Of a stretch of 64,000 nt of DNA, positions 9,831 to 17,340 are shown one piece after another (the stretch's first letter is position 1; each line of letters begins with the position of its first letter). Origin of the DNA: Spirulina sp. SIO3F2 (GTDB taxonomy: Bacteria > Cyanobacteriota > Cyanobacteriia > Cyanobacteriales > Spirulinaceae); contig JAAHHN010000007.1 in assembly GCA_010672165.1 (NCBI GenBank), positions 1 to 64,000 of the forward strand, written 5' to 3'. The notes under the pieces were generated by a model. That model did not search any database. It had not been told where the DNA came from and saw only the letters and a program-made list of their open reading frames with translations. The position numbers were made by a program, and so were the translations under genes.

Positions 9831-10405
9831 AACTGAGCTATCCATTAGACAAAAATCCTTATAATCCTTGCTGCGCAAGACTTTTGCGACTCGTTGGGAG
9901 CTGGCTTTTAGCCTGCTTTAGCGGTGAGCCATACGGTTTAGCGCTTGACGGTGTGGGTCGCTCACCCGCAAACCTCGCGAGCTATGTTGTCACCCAAATC
10001 TATCAGGGCTTTGAGCGATTGCCTTTAGGGATGACAAAGCGGGAATTTACAACAATAGTCCGGACAGTTTTGGCAACGGAGCTATAAGGCTTACAGGGCA
10101 AGTATCCTAGCTATCGTCTATTTAAATCAAAGTTAGCTTTCAGGCTGACATTGATTTAAATATTTCTGGTAACGTAGGCTTTGGATTACAGGCGATATAG
10201 GGGGTCGTTTTTTGTCCGAAGTATTGTTACAAGTAGCAATATACCTGAGCATTTTAAGCCTGGCCTACTTAGTTCTTTTTCGCACTCTGTTATGGCACAA
10301 TCTACTTATTTTATTCTTGTAGAGCCTAATTCTACTCTGTTTCAGCCTCTTTTCTCTTCTTCTGCTGAATAATTTTAGGCTAGATATATCGCAAAAGTAC
10401 AAAAC
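9831..10405. other. Intergenic region between rtcB and the glycan locus
   Basis: 575 bases. A frame opening with TTG at 9827 runs to 10087 on the plus strand and ends in a rather protein-like stretch (YVVTQIYQGFERLPLGMT), but it overlaps the rtcB stop, has no ribosome site and matches no family I know; it may be a decayed gene. A perfect 12-bp inverted repeat lies at 10119-10162. The region marks the edge of an AT-rich block. Confidence 0.5.
10119..10162. repeat. Perfect 12-bp inverted repeat with 20-base spacer
   Basis: TATTTAAATCAA (10119-10130) and TTGATTTAAATA (10151-10162) are exact reverse complements. There is no U-tract. It could be a regulator site or a small element end. Confidence 0.45.
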
Positions 10406-12562
10406 TCAGCACTTGACTTTTTCCAGAAAAATAAACAATGTATTATGGTCACAAAAATTCTCAATTTTACTTTTCAAACTTTCGTGATCTGGTGCAAAGA
10501 AAAATCTAGAATATTCGCCATTTCTTAGCTTACTAAAGTCAAATCTATCTTCAACCTTAGGGATTGCATAATATTTGTTTTTGTATATAAATAAACTAAA
10601 GCCATTAAAGCTTTTCTCAACTAATATCGGATAAGTCACGTTGGCTAAATCTCCTAACAAAGCAAGATTGATTTCCTCTTTAATAAGATCGGCTGTCGAA
10701 GCTTCAATAGCTTGTAGGTAAGCATCAGATTTAAACTTATTAATCTTGAATTCTCCATCTGCTTGAAGTATTGCATAAAATCTGTCCTTGAATTGGATAA
10801 TGTTAAAACCCCTATAGCCTTCTTCAATCAAGATTGGCTCAGTTACTTTAACTGGTTGCTCTAAGGGAATATTATTGTCAATTTCTTTTTTTAGAGGAAT
10901 AACTCCTGATGCTTTAAAAGATGGTGAATAATCGCCAGACTCAAACTTATTGATCTTGAATTCTCCATCTGATTGAAGTATTGCATAAAACTGACGTTTA
11001 AATTGAATAATATTAAAGCCCCTATAGTCTTCTTCAATCAAGATTGGATTTCTATCTACAAAATCTGGACGTATCGATTTTGTGAAGTCATTAAACTGAC
11101 AAAGTTGAGAATCGTCTTCCAAATCTATTGTCAGATCACTGAGCCGTAAAATTGGACTATGAGTAGATGAGAAAAGGAATTTATAATAGCGATACTTGTG
11201 ATGAATATCCTCAACTTTATATGTTCTACATTCATTAATAGACCAGTAGGAATTATCTATGATCTGGCTTAACTCTGACCATGAATTGCCATCATTCGAG
11301 CCTAATACTTTCCATGCTTTAGGCATTCGATTCGGTTTTTCAAATGCACGAAGAGAGTAAGCTTTTAAAACTTCTTTTTTGGGAAGTTCAACTTGTAGCC
11401 ATTGAGGCATTTTTTTATTGGTTTCCCAAAAAGTGGTAACATACTCATCAACTGCATTTAGACCTAAATCACCACGCTGGAGAGTTTTCACCTCTCTTGT
11501 TGAAGATGTTGTGATTCTTCGCAAGTTGAGATGCTTACCATCTATAGAATATGCAATATCATTGAAGTTAATATATTGTTGTGTCGAATCTGTGTATTCA
11601 AAAGAATTATCTTCTATGTGTGGATCGATCTGGTGTACTTCAAGAGTTTTGATATTGTTCTCTTTCAATACTTTTATAACTAGAGAAAGAGTTGGCTGTA
11701 TAGGCATACCAGCAAATTCCAATGATAAACCTTTCAAAAAAGAACCTCTTGCTGCATCCTCATTTAAGGCTACTGTAACTATTCTTCTTACAGTTGACAC
11801 ATCAGAAATATTAGAAGCTGCTATACGCCCTCTTACAAAATTCAAGCTTCTATGAGCATTGAATACTACTCTATACAGATTGGAGAATGTAGCATAACCA
11901 GTAACTAAGGGAAAGATGATTGCTAATACGATTGACCAATAGAACTTGACGTATTTAGCCTTGTTACTAGATATCGTAAAAAATATCAATTTCAGAACTG
12001 CAAGTAAAGCTATAGTGCTATAAGGCAGTATAGAGCGAAAAGTAAACCATTGATGTGAAGTAGCACCTTTAGAAAAGAGAAGAGGAGAAAGAGAGACCAG
12101 AGGTAATATGACGAGAGTTAAAAATATTTGAAGTATCCATGTATATGTTCTATTCTTTTTCGATTTTAAAGGGTGTAGTGATTGTATTGAACTGACCAAA
12201 TAATAAATAATTGAAATTACAATCAAGCATAGAATAACTTTACTCGAAGCATACCTAAAAAGTAAAAACAAAGAACCAGAAATAGTGACATTGAATATAG
12301 ACAGAAATAAATTCAGTTGATTGACTATGTCTAAAGAAACACTCGCTTCATAAAGGCTGCCAACTGCACCTGGTCTATCTCCTAATAATTGGAATTTATA
12401 ATCAAGAAAAGGTATCAATAGAAGCTTATAGAAGACAAAATAATTTATCATGCCAAATCCATAAAGAAAAAAATCTCTCAATACATATTGTCGTGTTTTT
12501 GGCCAAGAAGAAATCTCAGAGAAAACAACTCTAGAAAATGTAAATACAAAATGTAAATACAA
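10406..12562 (-). CDS. GtrII-like membrane glycosyltransferase, 3' fragment with F5/8C-like domain and three repeat modules (frameshifted gene)
   Basis: This frame (718 residues from a TTG at 12562) continues the membrane protein encoded just upstream and has no plausible start of its own. About eight hydrophobic helices occupy residues 25-230. A discoidin/F5/8 type C-like domain follows near 353-485 (PQWLQVELPKKEVLKAYSLR, then AWKVLGSNDGNSWSEL), suited to sugar or protein binding. Three tandem copies of a ~50-residue module end the protein at residues 505-563, 575-633 and 644-702, each with a GFNIIQFKxxFYAI-type core. The first two copies are nearly identical in DNA. A GtrII-type role, adding glucose to a surface glycan in the periplasm, is inferred from topology and the adjoining gtrB-like gene. 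Whether the split gene is functional is unknown. Confidence 0.65.
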   Translation of the reverse strand: MYLHFVFTFSRVVFSEISSWPKTRQYVLRDFFLYGFGMINYFVFYKLLLIPFLDYKFQLLGDRPGAVGSLYEASVSLDIVNQLNLFLSIFNVTISGSLFLLFRYASSKVILCLIVISIIYYLVSSIQSLHPLKSKKNRTYTWILQIFLTLVILPLVSLSPLLFSKGATSHQWFTFRSILPYSTIALLAVLKLIFFTISSNKAKYVKFYWSIVLAIIFPLVTGYATFSNLYRVVFNAHRSLNFVRGRIAASNISDVSTVRRIVTVALNEDAARGSFLKGLSLEFAGMPIQPTLSLVIKVLKENNIKTLEVHQIDPHIEDNSFEYTDSTQQYINFNDIAYSIDGKHLNLRRITTSSTREVKTLQRGDLGLNAVDEYVTTFWETNKKMPQWLQVELPKKEVLKAYSLRAFEKPNRMPKAWKVLGSNDGNSWSELSQIIDNSYWSINECRTYKVEDIHHKYRYYKFLFSSTHSPILRLSDLTIDLEDDSQLCQFNDFTKSIRPDFVDRNPILIEEDYRGFNIIQFKRQFYAILQSDGEFKINKFESGDYSPSFKASGVIPLKKEIDNNIPLEQPVKVTEPILIEEGYRGFNIIQFKDRFYAILQADGEFKINKFKSDAYLQAIEASTADLIKEEINLALLGDLANVTYPILVEKSFNGFSLFIYKNKYYAIPKVEDRFDFSKLRNGEYSRFFFAPDHESLKSKIENFCDHNTLFIFLEKVKC
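10664..11050 (-). repeat. Tandem duplication of a C-terminal module (about 210-bp period)
   Basis: The segments near 10735-10845 and 10945-11050 are close to identical over about 100 bases (both contain GAATTCTCCATCTG followed by TTGAAGTATTGCATAAAA). They encode the first two GFNIIQFK modules. A third, diverged copy lies at 10457-10633. The high DNA identity suggests a recent duplication. Confidence 0.8.
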
Positions 12563-13151
12563 ATACGAAAGTTGCTGTAGGAGGATAGATCAGGAGTGCC
12601 ATAAAAAACAGAATAAATGCAAGAAAGTAAATCCTGATTTTTCTTGAGGATAAACTGAATATTGTTCTGAAGTTATTGATTTTTATTTTTTCGAGAGTAT
12701 AATATGATGAGATTGCTAATATTGCTGCTATGATTCCAGGTACAAGATTTGTCACCCAAACGACGAAGAGCTGGTTACTAGGAAGCGTGATGTAACAGAA
12801 TCCTAAGATGAAAGATTCTGTTATAGATAAGAACTTATTTTTAGTGAAAAAGTGGAGAAAGAGATAGGCACTGAAAAATAAACATACTAGGCTAAATAAT
12901 CTTGCTACAACAAGATCATGAAAGCTATTAAGCGGTATAAAGTGTAGATTTAATAGCAAGGCTCCGAGTGGTCTACCGATATAGAGTAAATGATGTGTTT
13001 CTGGAAACCACTCACTACTTTTGTCATAGGTAAATGCCATGTGGTCATTATGAAATGCAAACTCACTTAGTATCGGAGTATAAACAATAAATCCTAGAAT
13101 AAACATGCCGATAAACATTCCTACTCTAGAATTATATTTTATGGATTTCAT
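12531..13151 (-). CDS. GtrII-like membrane glycosyltransferase, 5' fragment (frameshifted gene)
   Basis: This 206-residue frame starts at ATG 13151 and stops early at 12531. It holds an N-terminal helix, a short periplasmic loop with acidic residues (FAFHNDHMAFTYD), then several membrane helices, as in GtrII-type glucosyltransferases. The last sensible residues (PPTATFVFVFTF) are followed by the nonsense CIYIF and a stop. Removing one 13-bp copy at 12535-12560 joins it in frame to the downstream fragment (FVFVFTF followed by SRVVFSE), giving one protein of about 910 residues. It lies 59 bases after the gtrB-like gene, as expected for a donor-synthase/transferase pair. Confidence 0.65.
   Translation of the reverse strand: MKSIKYNSRVGMFIGMFILGFIVYTPILSEFAFHNDHMAFTYDKSSEWFPETHHLLYIGRPLGALLLNLHFIPLNSFHDLVVARLFSLVCLFFSAYLFLHFFTKNKFLSITESFILGFCYITLPSNQLFVVWVTNLVPGIIAAILAISSYYTLEKIKINNFRTIFSLSSRKIRIYFLAFILFFMALLIYPPTATFVFVFTFCIYIF
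12535..12560 (-). repeat. Exact 13-bp tandem duplication causing a frameshift
   Basis: AAAATGTAAATAC occurs twice in direct succession (12535-12547 and 12548-12560, plus-strand reading). Thirteen is not a multiple of three, and deleting one copy restores a single open frame through both flanking fragments. This is read directly from the sequence. Confidence 0.95.
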
Positions 13152-13210
13152 GAATAAATTTTTTGGGAAGAATTTGACTATAAAGTTTGCTTGAAGTTTT
13201 TAGACTTATA

Positions 13211-14167
13211 TTAGGAGGATGATGGCTTGTAATCTGATTCACAAACGAATACAGTTAGAGGCTTTTTTCTAACTCTAGTCTCAGCAAGAATACGGGCCAT
13301 ATATATCGATATTGTCCCAAGAGATAAAAAAATACCAATCATCATCAAACTTATAACGACCATAGGAGCTGTAACTCCAGGCACGACTATTCTTAATATT
13401 TGTCCAAGCAGAAAAATTAGAGCATATAAGATAGAGAGTATAATGCCAAGGAAGCAAGACATACTAGAAATCAAAAGCGGCAGATCGGAGTGTAATGTAA
13501 TCGCTCGAATGAGTTCTCGATAGGGATTAAGACTACGAAATAGAGAAAACTTTTTTGTGCCCGCAAAGCGAGATTCTCGCACATATTCAAGATATCCTTG
13601 AGGAAATCCTACAGACGCTGTAAGACCTCGCATAAATGGATCATTATCTGCGTATAGTAAAACGGAATCAACTGCTCTTCTTGAGAGTAATTTGAAGTCT
13701 CCAGAATTGGGTTTTAGCGAAATATCAGAAAGAAATTGAATTACTTGATAAGCGATAGAAGTCAATAACATTTTTATGACATTCTCGCCCTTCCGCTGAA
13801 TTCGAACAGTATTAACCACATCCAACGAATCAGAGATGGCTTTCTCTAACATTGTAGGAATCAGCTCAGGTGGATCTTGAAGATCAGAATCTAAATAGAC
13901 TACATAGTCAGCTTTGGTGTACTCTAGCCCCAGCAATAAACAAGAGGTAACACCATAACATCGAGATGTTGTGATAACCGATATTGGATAGTTGTCTGAT
14001 AATTCTTGTAGAATAAAAAAGCTAGAATCTGTGGAAGAATCATTAATAGCAAGTATGCGATAAGAGATTTCTGGAATCGACTCAACAGATTTGCTAATAC
14101 GCTGTATAAGTGATTGAAGATTTTCTGCTTCGTTTTTAAAGGAGAGAATGATTTCAAGGCTGATCAT
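13211..14167 (-). CDS. GtrB-type polyprenyl-phosphate glycosyltransferase (GT2)
   Basis: A 318-residue GT2 enzyme of the bactoprenol glucosyltransferase / dolichyl-phosphate-mannose synthase type. The N-terminal nucleotide fold is visible (FKNEAENLQSLI, AINDSSTDSS) with the metal-binding DSD at residues 93-95 (YLDSDLQDPPE). The C terminus has two membrane hairpins near 229-265 and 268-295. It would charge undecaprenyl phosphate with glucose or a similar sugar on the cytoplasmic face. The neighbour encoded 59 bases downstream is a GtrII-like transferase that would use the flipped product. No GtrA flippase is seen nearby. Confidence 0.85.
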   Translation of the reverse strand: MISLEIILSFKNEAENLQSLIQRISKSVESIPEISYRILAINDSSTDSSFFILQELSDNYPISVITTSRCYGVTSCLLLGLEYTKADYVVYLDSDLQDPPELIPTMLEKAISDSLDVVNTVRIQRKGENVIKMLLTSIAYQVIQFLSDISLKPNSGDFKLLSRRAVDSVLLYADNDPFMRGLTASVGFPQGYLEYVRESRFAGTKKFSLFRSLNPYRELIRAITLHSDLPLLISSMSCFLGIILSILYALIFLLGQILRIVVPGVTAPMVVISLMMIGIFLSLGTISIYMARILAETRVRKKPLTVFVCESDYKPSSS

Positions 14168-14279
14168 GTAATGAAGTGATGATTTTTGAGGTTTTATAAA
14201 TAGAGCAAATGATTTTTTTATAAATAAAGAATATTTTTAAAAAGTCCGAAATGGATTTTTTGTTGAGGATGATTGCTTT

Positions 14280-17252
14280 TTATCTTATCTGTATAACTCG
14301 CCATTTAATTCGAAGCCACAGCACTCTTAGTCGCCAAGCTCGTGTCTTTTCTAGTCTTCGAATTTCAGCCATAAGCTCTTCAGAATTTAATTGCGAACTA
14401 TCCTCATCACATTTTTTGGGTTCAAAAATCAGAAATTTACTGGATCGCATAGCAGTAATGCGATCGCAGAGAAGCTTTCGATTCCTATCATCTGGAGGAT
14501 AGTAAGGTTTTATATCTTGAGTAAGTGATTTTAACCGAATATTTTTCTGTAAAGCTTGAATGCGTCTCCGAAGATTTCGAAAAGAAGATTCAACTAGAAT
14601 TTCACGATTATTATTCATATCAATCTGATAAAGATCAATATATCCCAAAGACTTAGGAATACCATAATAATATTCTTTCCATATTACGAGATTATAATAG
14701 CGGGTAAAGTAAATTAATTTTGGCTTTATAGCATCGCTATTAGATCTGTAATCAGCCAGGAAATCATTAAGATATAGTAGGTGTGTTTTGATTCTAAGTT
14801 TCATGATCAGCCAATACACGCGTAGCCGCCAAGCAGGTTTAGACTCAATTTCACGGATTTTATGCAGCAAGCTTTCGGTATTAAGATTATTAAGACTATC
14901 TTGATTGTCCCAACCAAGGAATCGAGAAAGATATAAAAACTTACTACTTTTCATCGCTCTTATTCTCTCTTGAAGCTCTTCTAGAGTAGTATTTTGAGCA
15001 GGCGCAAAAGGGTAAATATCATGCTCGGGTATATCAAGAACATAGCTGATAAATTTGCGAACATAGCTAGTGATAGAATCTCTAATATATAGAATATATG
15101 TTGAAAGCAGAGTTTGTGTAAACTCTCGATACTTTAAAGGATTAAGCACAATTGCAATTGATGGACGCAGTAAATCGACAGAAGCAGTCTCAATATCTTG
15201 AATTGAGGCAAAAATTGGTTGAATTTCAGCATCGAGAAATTGACTCATACCCTTTTTGTTAGACAAAGCTTGCTCATGAATGATTTTATAAGCTTGCAGA
15301 AATTCAGTCGTATCTTTAGAAAGAGAAATTAACATGGTTTTCAATCTAATATTCTGCTTCAAATCAAAATCTTTTTGGAATTCTTTCTTGATATAAGATA
15401 ATCTGTATTTTGCAAAGCTGGGATCGAATTCGATAGCAGCCAGAAAATACTTTGAGTTTTGAGTATAAAACCCTAAGTAGTAATGGATAGAAGCTAGAAT
15501 GATTTGAATGAGCTTCTTTTCTTGGACAGTATCATCTGATGTCAAACTCTCAAGTACGCAATCAAAATAATCTCTGTAGTTAAAATAGTTAGAAAAGATA
15601 TCATAGGGAAAAACATCTTCTAAGCAATTGATCGACCAATACTTGGGTGATTCATGGAGAACCTCCATGGCGGCATTAATAGCTTGAGAAACTTGGATGG
15701 GATTTCCAAAGTGGATCAATGTCCGAATAAAGTTAAATCGTAATACAAGAGAGGTAGGGGAGTTTGCGATCGCATTTTTATAAATTCTCTCTATATCTTT
15801 CAACCAAGGATTAAACGATAATATATTAATAGAGCGATGGTAATGAAATAGAGTGATCTCGCGCGCTTGATCAATCGCAATTCTTGGAGATGAGTTCTCT
15901 ATCGATTCAATATCACTCAGACGTAATAAGTTTGCCTTATTAATTTCATCAAAGACTTTACTATGTTTGAAATCATGGCTAGGCAACCATCCTTTATGTA
16001 AAACAGTTCGTTTTTGAACTAATTGATGATAATTGATCTTTTTTCTCTGTTTAGTTATACCAGGCTTAGCTGCTAATACTGTCAAGTAGCGCAGAAACTG
16101 TGAAGCGACCTTATTAGCAGAAAACTCTCTGCGGATGATTTTAGCGCATCTATGAGCTTTCCATTGATAGTCAGACCAATTTTGAGCGATATGAAGTAAG
16201 TTTTGGGTTAAGTCCTCTTCATCATAAGAATAAGTCAGAACCCCTTCTTTCTCACCTACAAAGAGTTTGAGAGTACTTTCTTTCTGAGTCACTAAGCCAC
16301 AACCTAAGCTAAGTGCTTCCAGACCACGCGTTGGTGTTGCGCCCGGATGTCGGACATATGTAAAACAAACTTTAGAGCTGGACAAATTCTCATAATATTC
16401 GTCTGTACTGGTAAAACCATGAATAACTTTTATATTGAGTCCAGGCACTCGCAGAATTTGTGATAGTAAGTGAGCTTTGTCTGGATGATAAGGATGAGTT
16501 ACGGTGCCCGAAAGATAGAGATCGATCGGTCTTGGCTTCAGTTCTAACTCTGGAAGTGTTCTCAACAAACAAAAAGTCTTAGGGAAAGTTGAGACAGGGA
16601 CAGATACCAGCTTTGAGACATCTTTCCACTCTGTGCTATCCGTCACGAGCAACTCATCAAACAGTTGTAGCCAAGGATAGACGGCTTGAATATGTAGGTC
16701 ATAATCGGCGGTCTGTCCAAAGAGAGGGCACGATAATTCTTGAAGATTAGGTGGAATCAGATGCCACTCGACCATTTGGCAAATGTAAAAATCAGGTGGC
16801 GCTTGTGGGTTATAAAATTGATGAATATCCGCGTAGGGTTGATTAGGAATATCATCAGGATGAAAGCTGATATTCTTGACCAGGAATTTTGGATCGTCTT
16901 CCACACCGGCTAACCAATCTGTAAAATGGTTGCGAATCCAAGGTATTTGAGCCAGTACCGTGATTTTTGGCTGCTGAATCAGTTTGAGAAGATTCTGGGC
17001 ATGAGTTGTCGGAACTTTTTCTAGCAATTGACAAGCTAATCTATCATCGCCATGCATCCAATAGGCAACTCCTTCGTAGAAATTGGTATTGGTATTGTGA
17101 CGATGATTCTGAAAATAGGCGATCGCCTCTGTTGTCTTGCCAATCAGTGCAAAAGCAGCATACTTTTCCCAAGCTAGAGGATGACCTAATCGCGCAACTT
17201 GGGTATAGTTTCCAGATTGAAATAGCTGTTGAGTTTTGCCTAGGGATAACAT
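14280..17252 (-). CDS. Large glycosyltransferase (GT4/GT1-like) with C-terminal repeat modules
   Basis: 990 residues. An N-terminal TPR-like helical part (about 1-90) precedes a GT-B type domain whose C-terminal half is clear at 240-340 (IDLYLSGTVTHPYHPDKA, RHPGATPTRGLEALSLGCG). A helical middle region follows. The tail has two copies of a motif with AMxSSKF and AWRLRVxWL cores (about 755-822 and 924-990). Between them, near 842-905, is one copy of the ~50-residue module also found in the radical SAM and GtrII-like proteins (YYNLVIWKEYYYGIPKSLG). AGAGGAG stands six bases before the ATG. Likely a sugar transferase in surface glycan synthesis; donor unknown. Confidence 0.75.
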   Translation of the reverse strand: MLSLGKTQQLFQSGNYTQVARLGHPLAWEKYAAFALIGKTTEAIAYFQNHRHNTNTNFYEGVAYWMHGDDRLACQLLEKVPTTHAQNLLKLIQQPKITVLAQIPWIRNHFTDWLAGVEDDPKFLVKNISFHPDDIPNQPYADIHQFYNPQAPPDFYICQMVEWHLIPPNLQELSCPLFGQTADYDLHIQAVYPWLQLFDELLVTDSTEWKDVSKLVSVPVSTFPKTFCLLRTLPELELKPRPIDLYLSGTVTHPYHPDKAHLLSQILRVPGLNIKVIHGFTSTDEYYENLSSSKVCFTYVRHPGATPTRGLEALSLGCGLVTQKESTLKLFVGEKEGVLTYSYDEEDLTQNLLHIAQNWSDYQWKAHRCAKIIRREFSANKVASQFLRYLTVLAAKPGITKQRKKINYHQLVQKRTVLHKGWLPSHDFKHSKVFDEINKANLLRLSDIESIENSSPRIAIDQAREITLFHYHRSINILSFNPWLKDIERIYKNAIANSPTSLVLRFNFIRTLIHFGNPIQVSQAINAAMEVLHESPKYWSINCLEDVFPYDIFSNYFNYRDYFDCVLESLTSDDTVQEKKLIQIILASIHYYLGFYTQNSKYFLAAIEFDPSFAKYRLSYIKKEFQKDFDLKQNIRLKTMLISLSKDTTEFLQAYKIIHEQALSNKKGMSQFLDAEIQPIFASIQDIETASVDLLRPSIAIVLNPLKYREFTQTLLSTYILYIRDSITSYVRKFISYVLDIPEHDIYPFAPAQNTTLEELQERIRAMKSSKFLYLSRFLGWDNQDSLNNLNTESLLHKIREIESKPAWRLRVYWLIMKLRIKTHLLYLNDFLADYRSNSDAIKPKLIYFTRYYNLVIWKEYYYGIPKSLGYIDLYQIDMNNNREILVESSFRNLRRRIQALQKNIRLKSLTQDIKPYYPPDDRNRKLLCDRITAMRSSKFLIFEPKKCDEDSSQLNSEELMAEIRRLEKTRAWRLRVLWLRIKWRVIQIR

Positions 17253-17340
17253 TTTTTTCTCCTCTATTCGGAAAAGTGCTTAGGTTTTTACCTAATAGAA
17301 TTGAAGTTGATTTATTCGGGAAATGTTGATCGGAATTGTA

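Noticed and set aside
9827-10087. TTG-initiated 86-codon frame after rtcB
   Set aside because: It overlaps the rtcB stop, has no ribosome site and resembles no family I know; kept only as a possible remnant in the intergenic note.
10181-10372. 63-codon frame in the rtcB-gtr gap
   Set aside because: Non-ATG start, low-complexity composition and no ribosome site.
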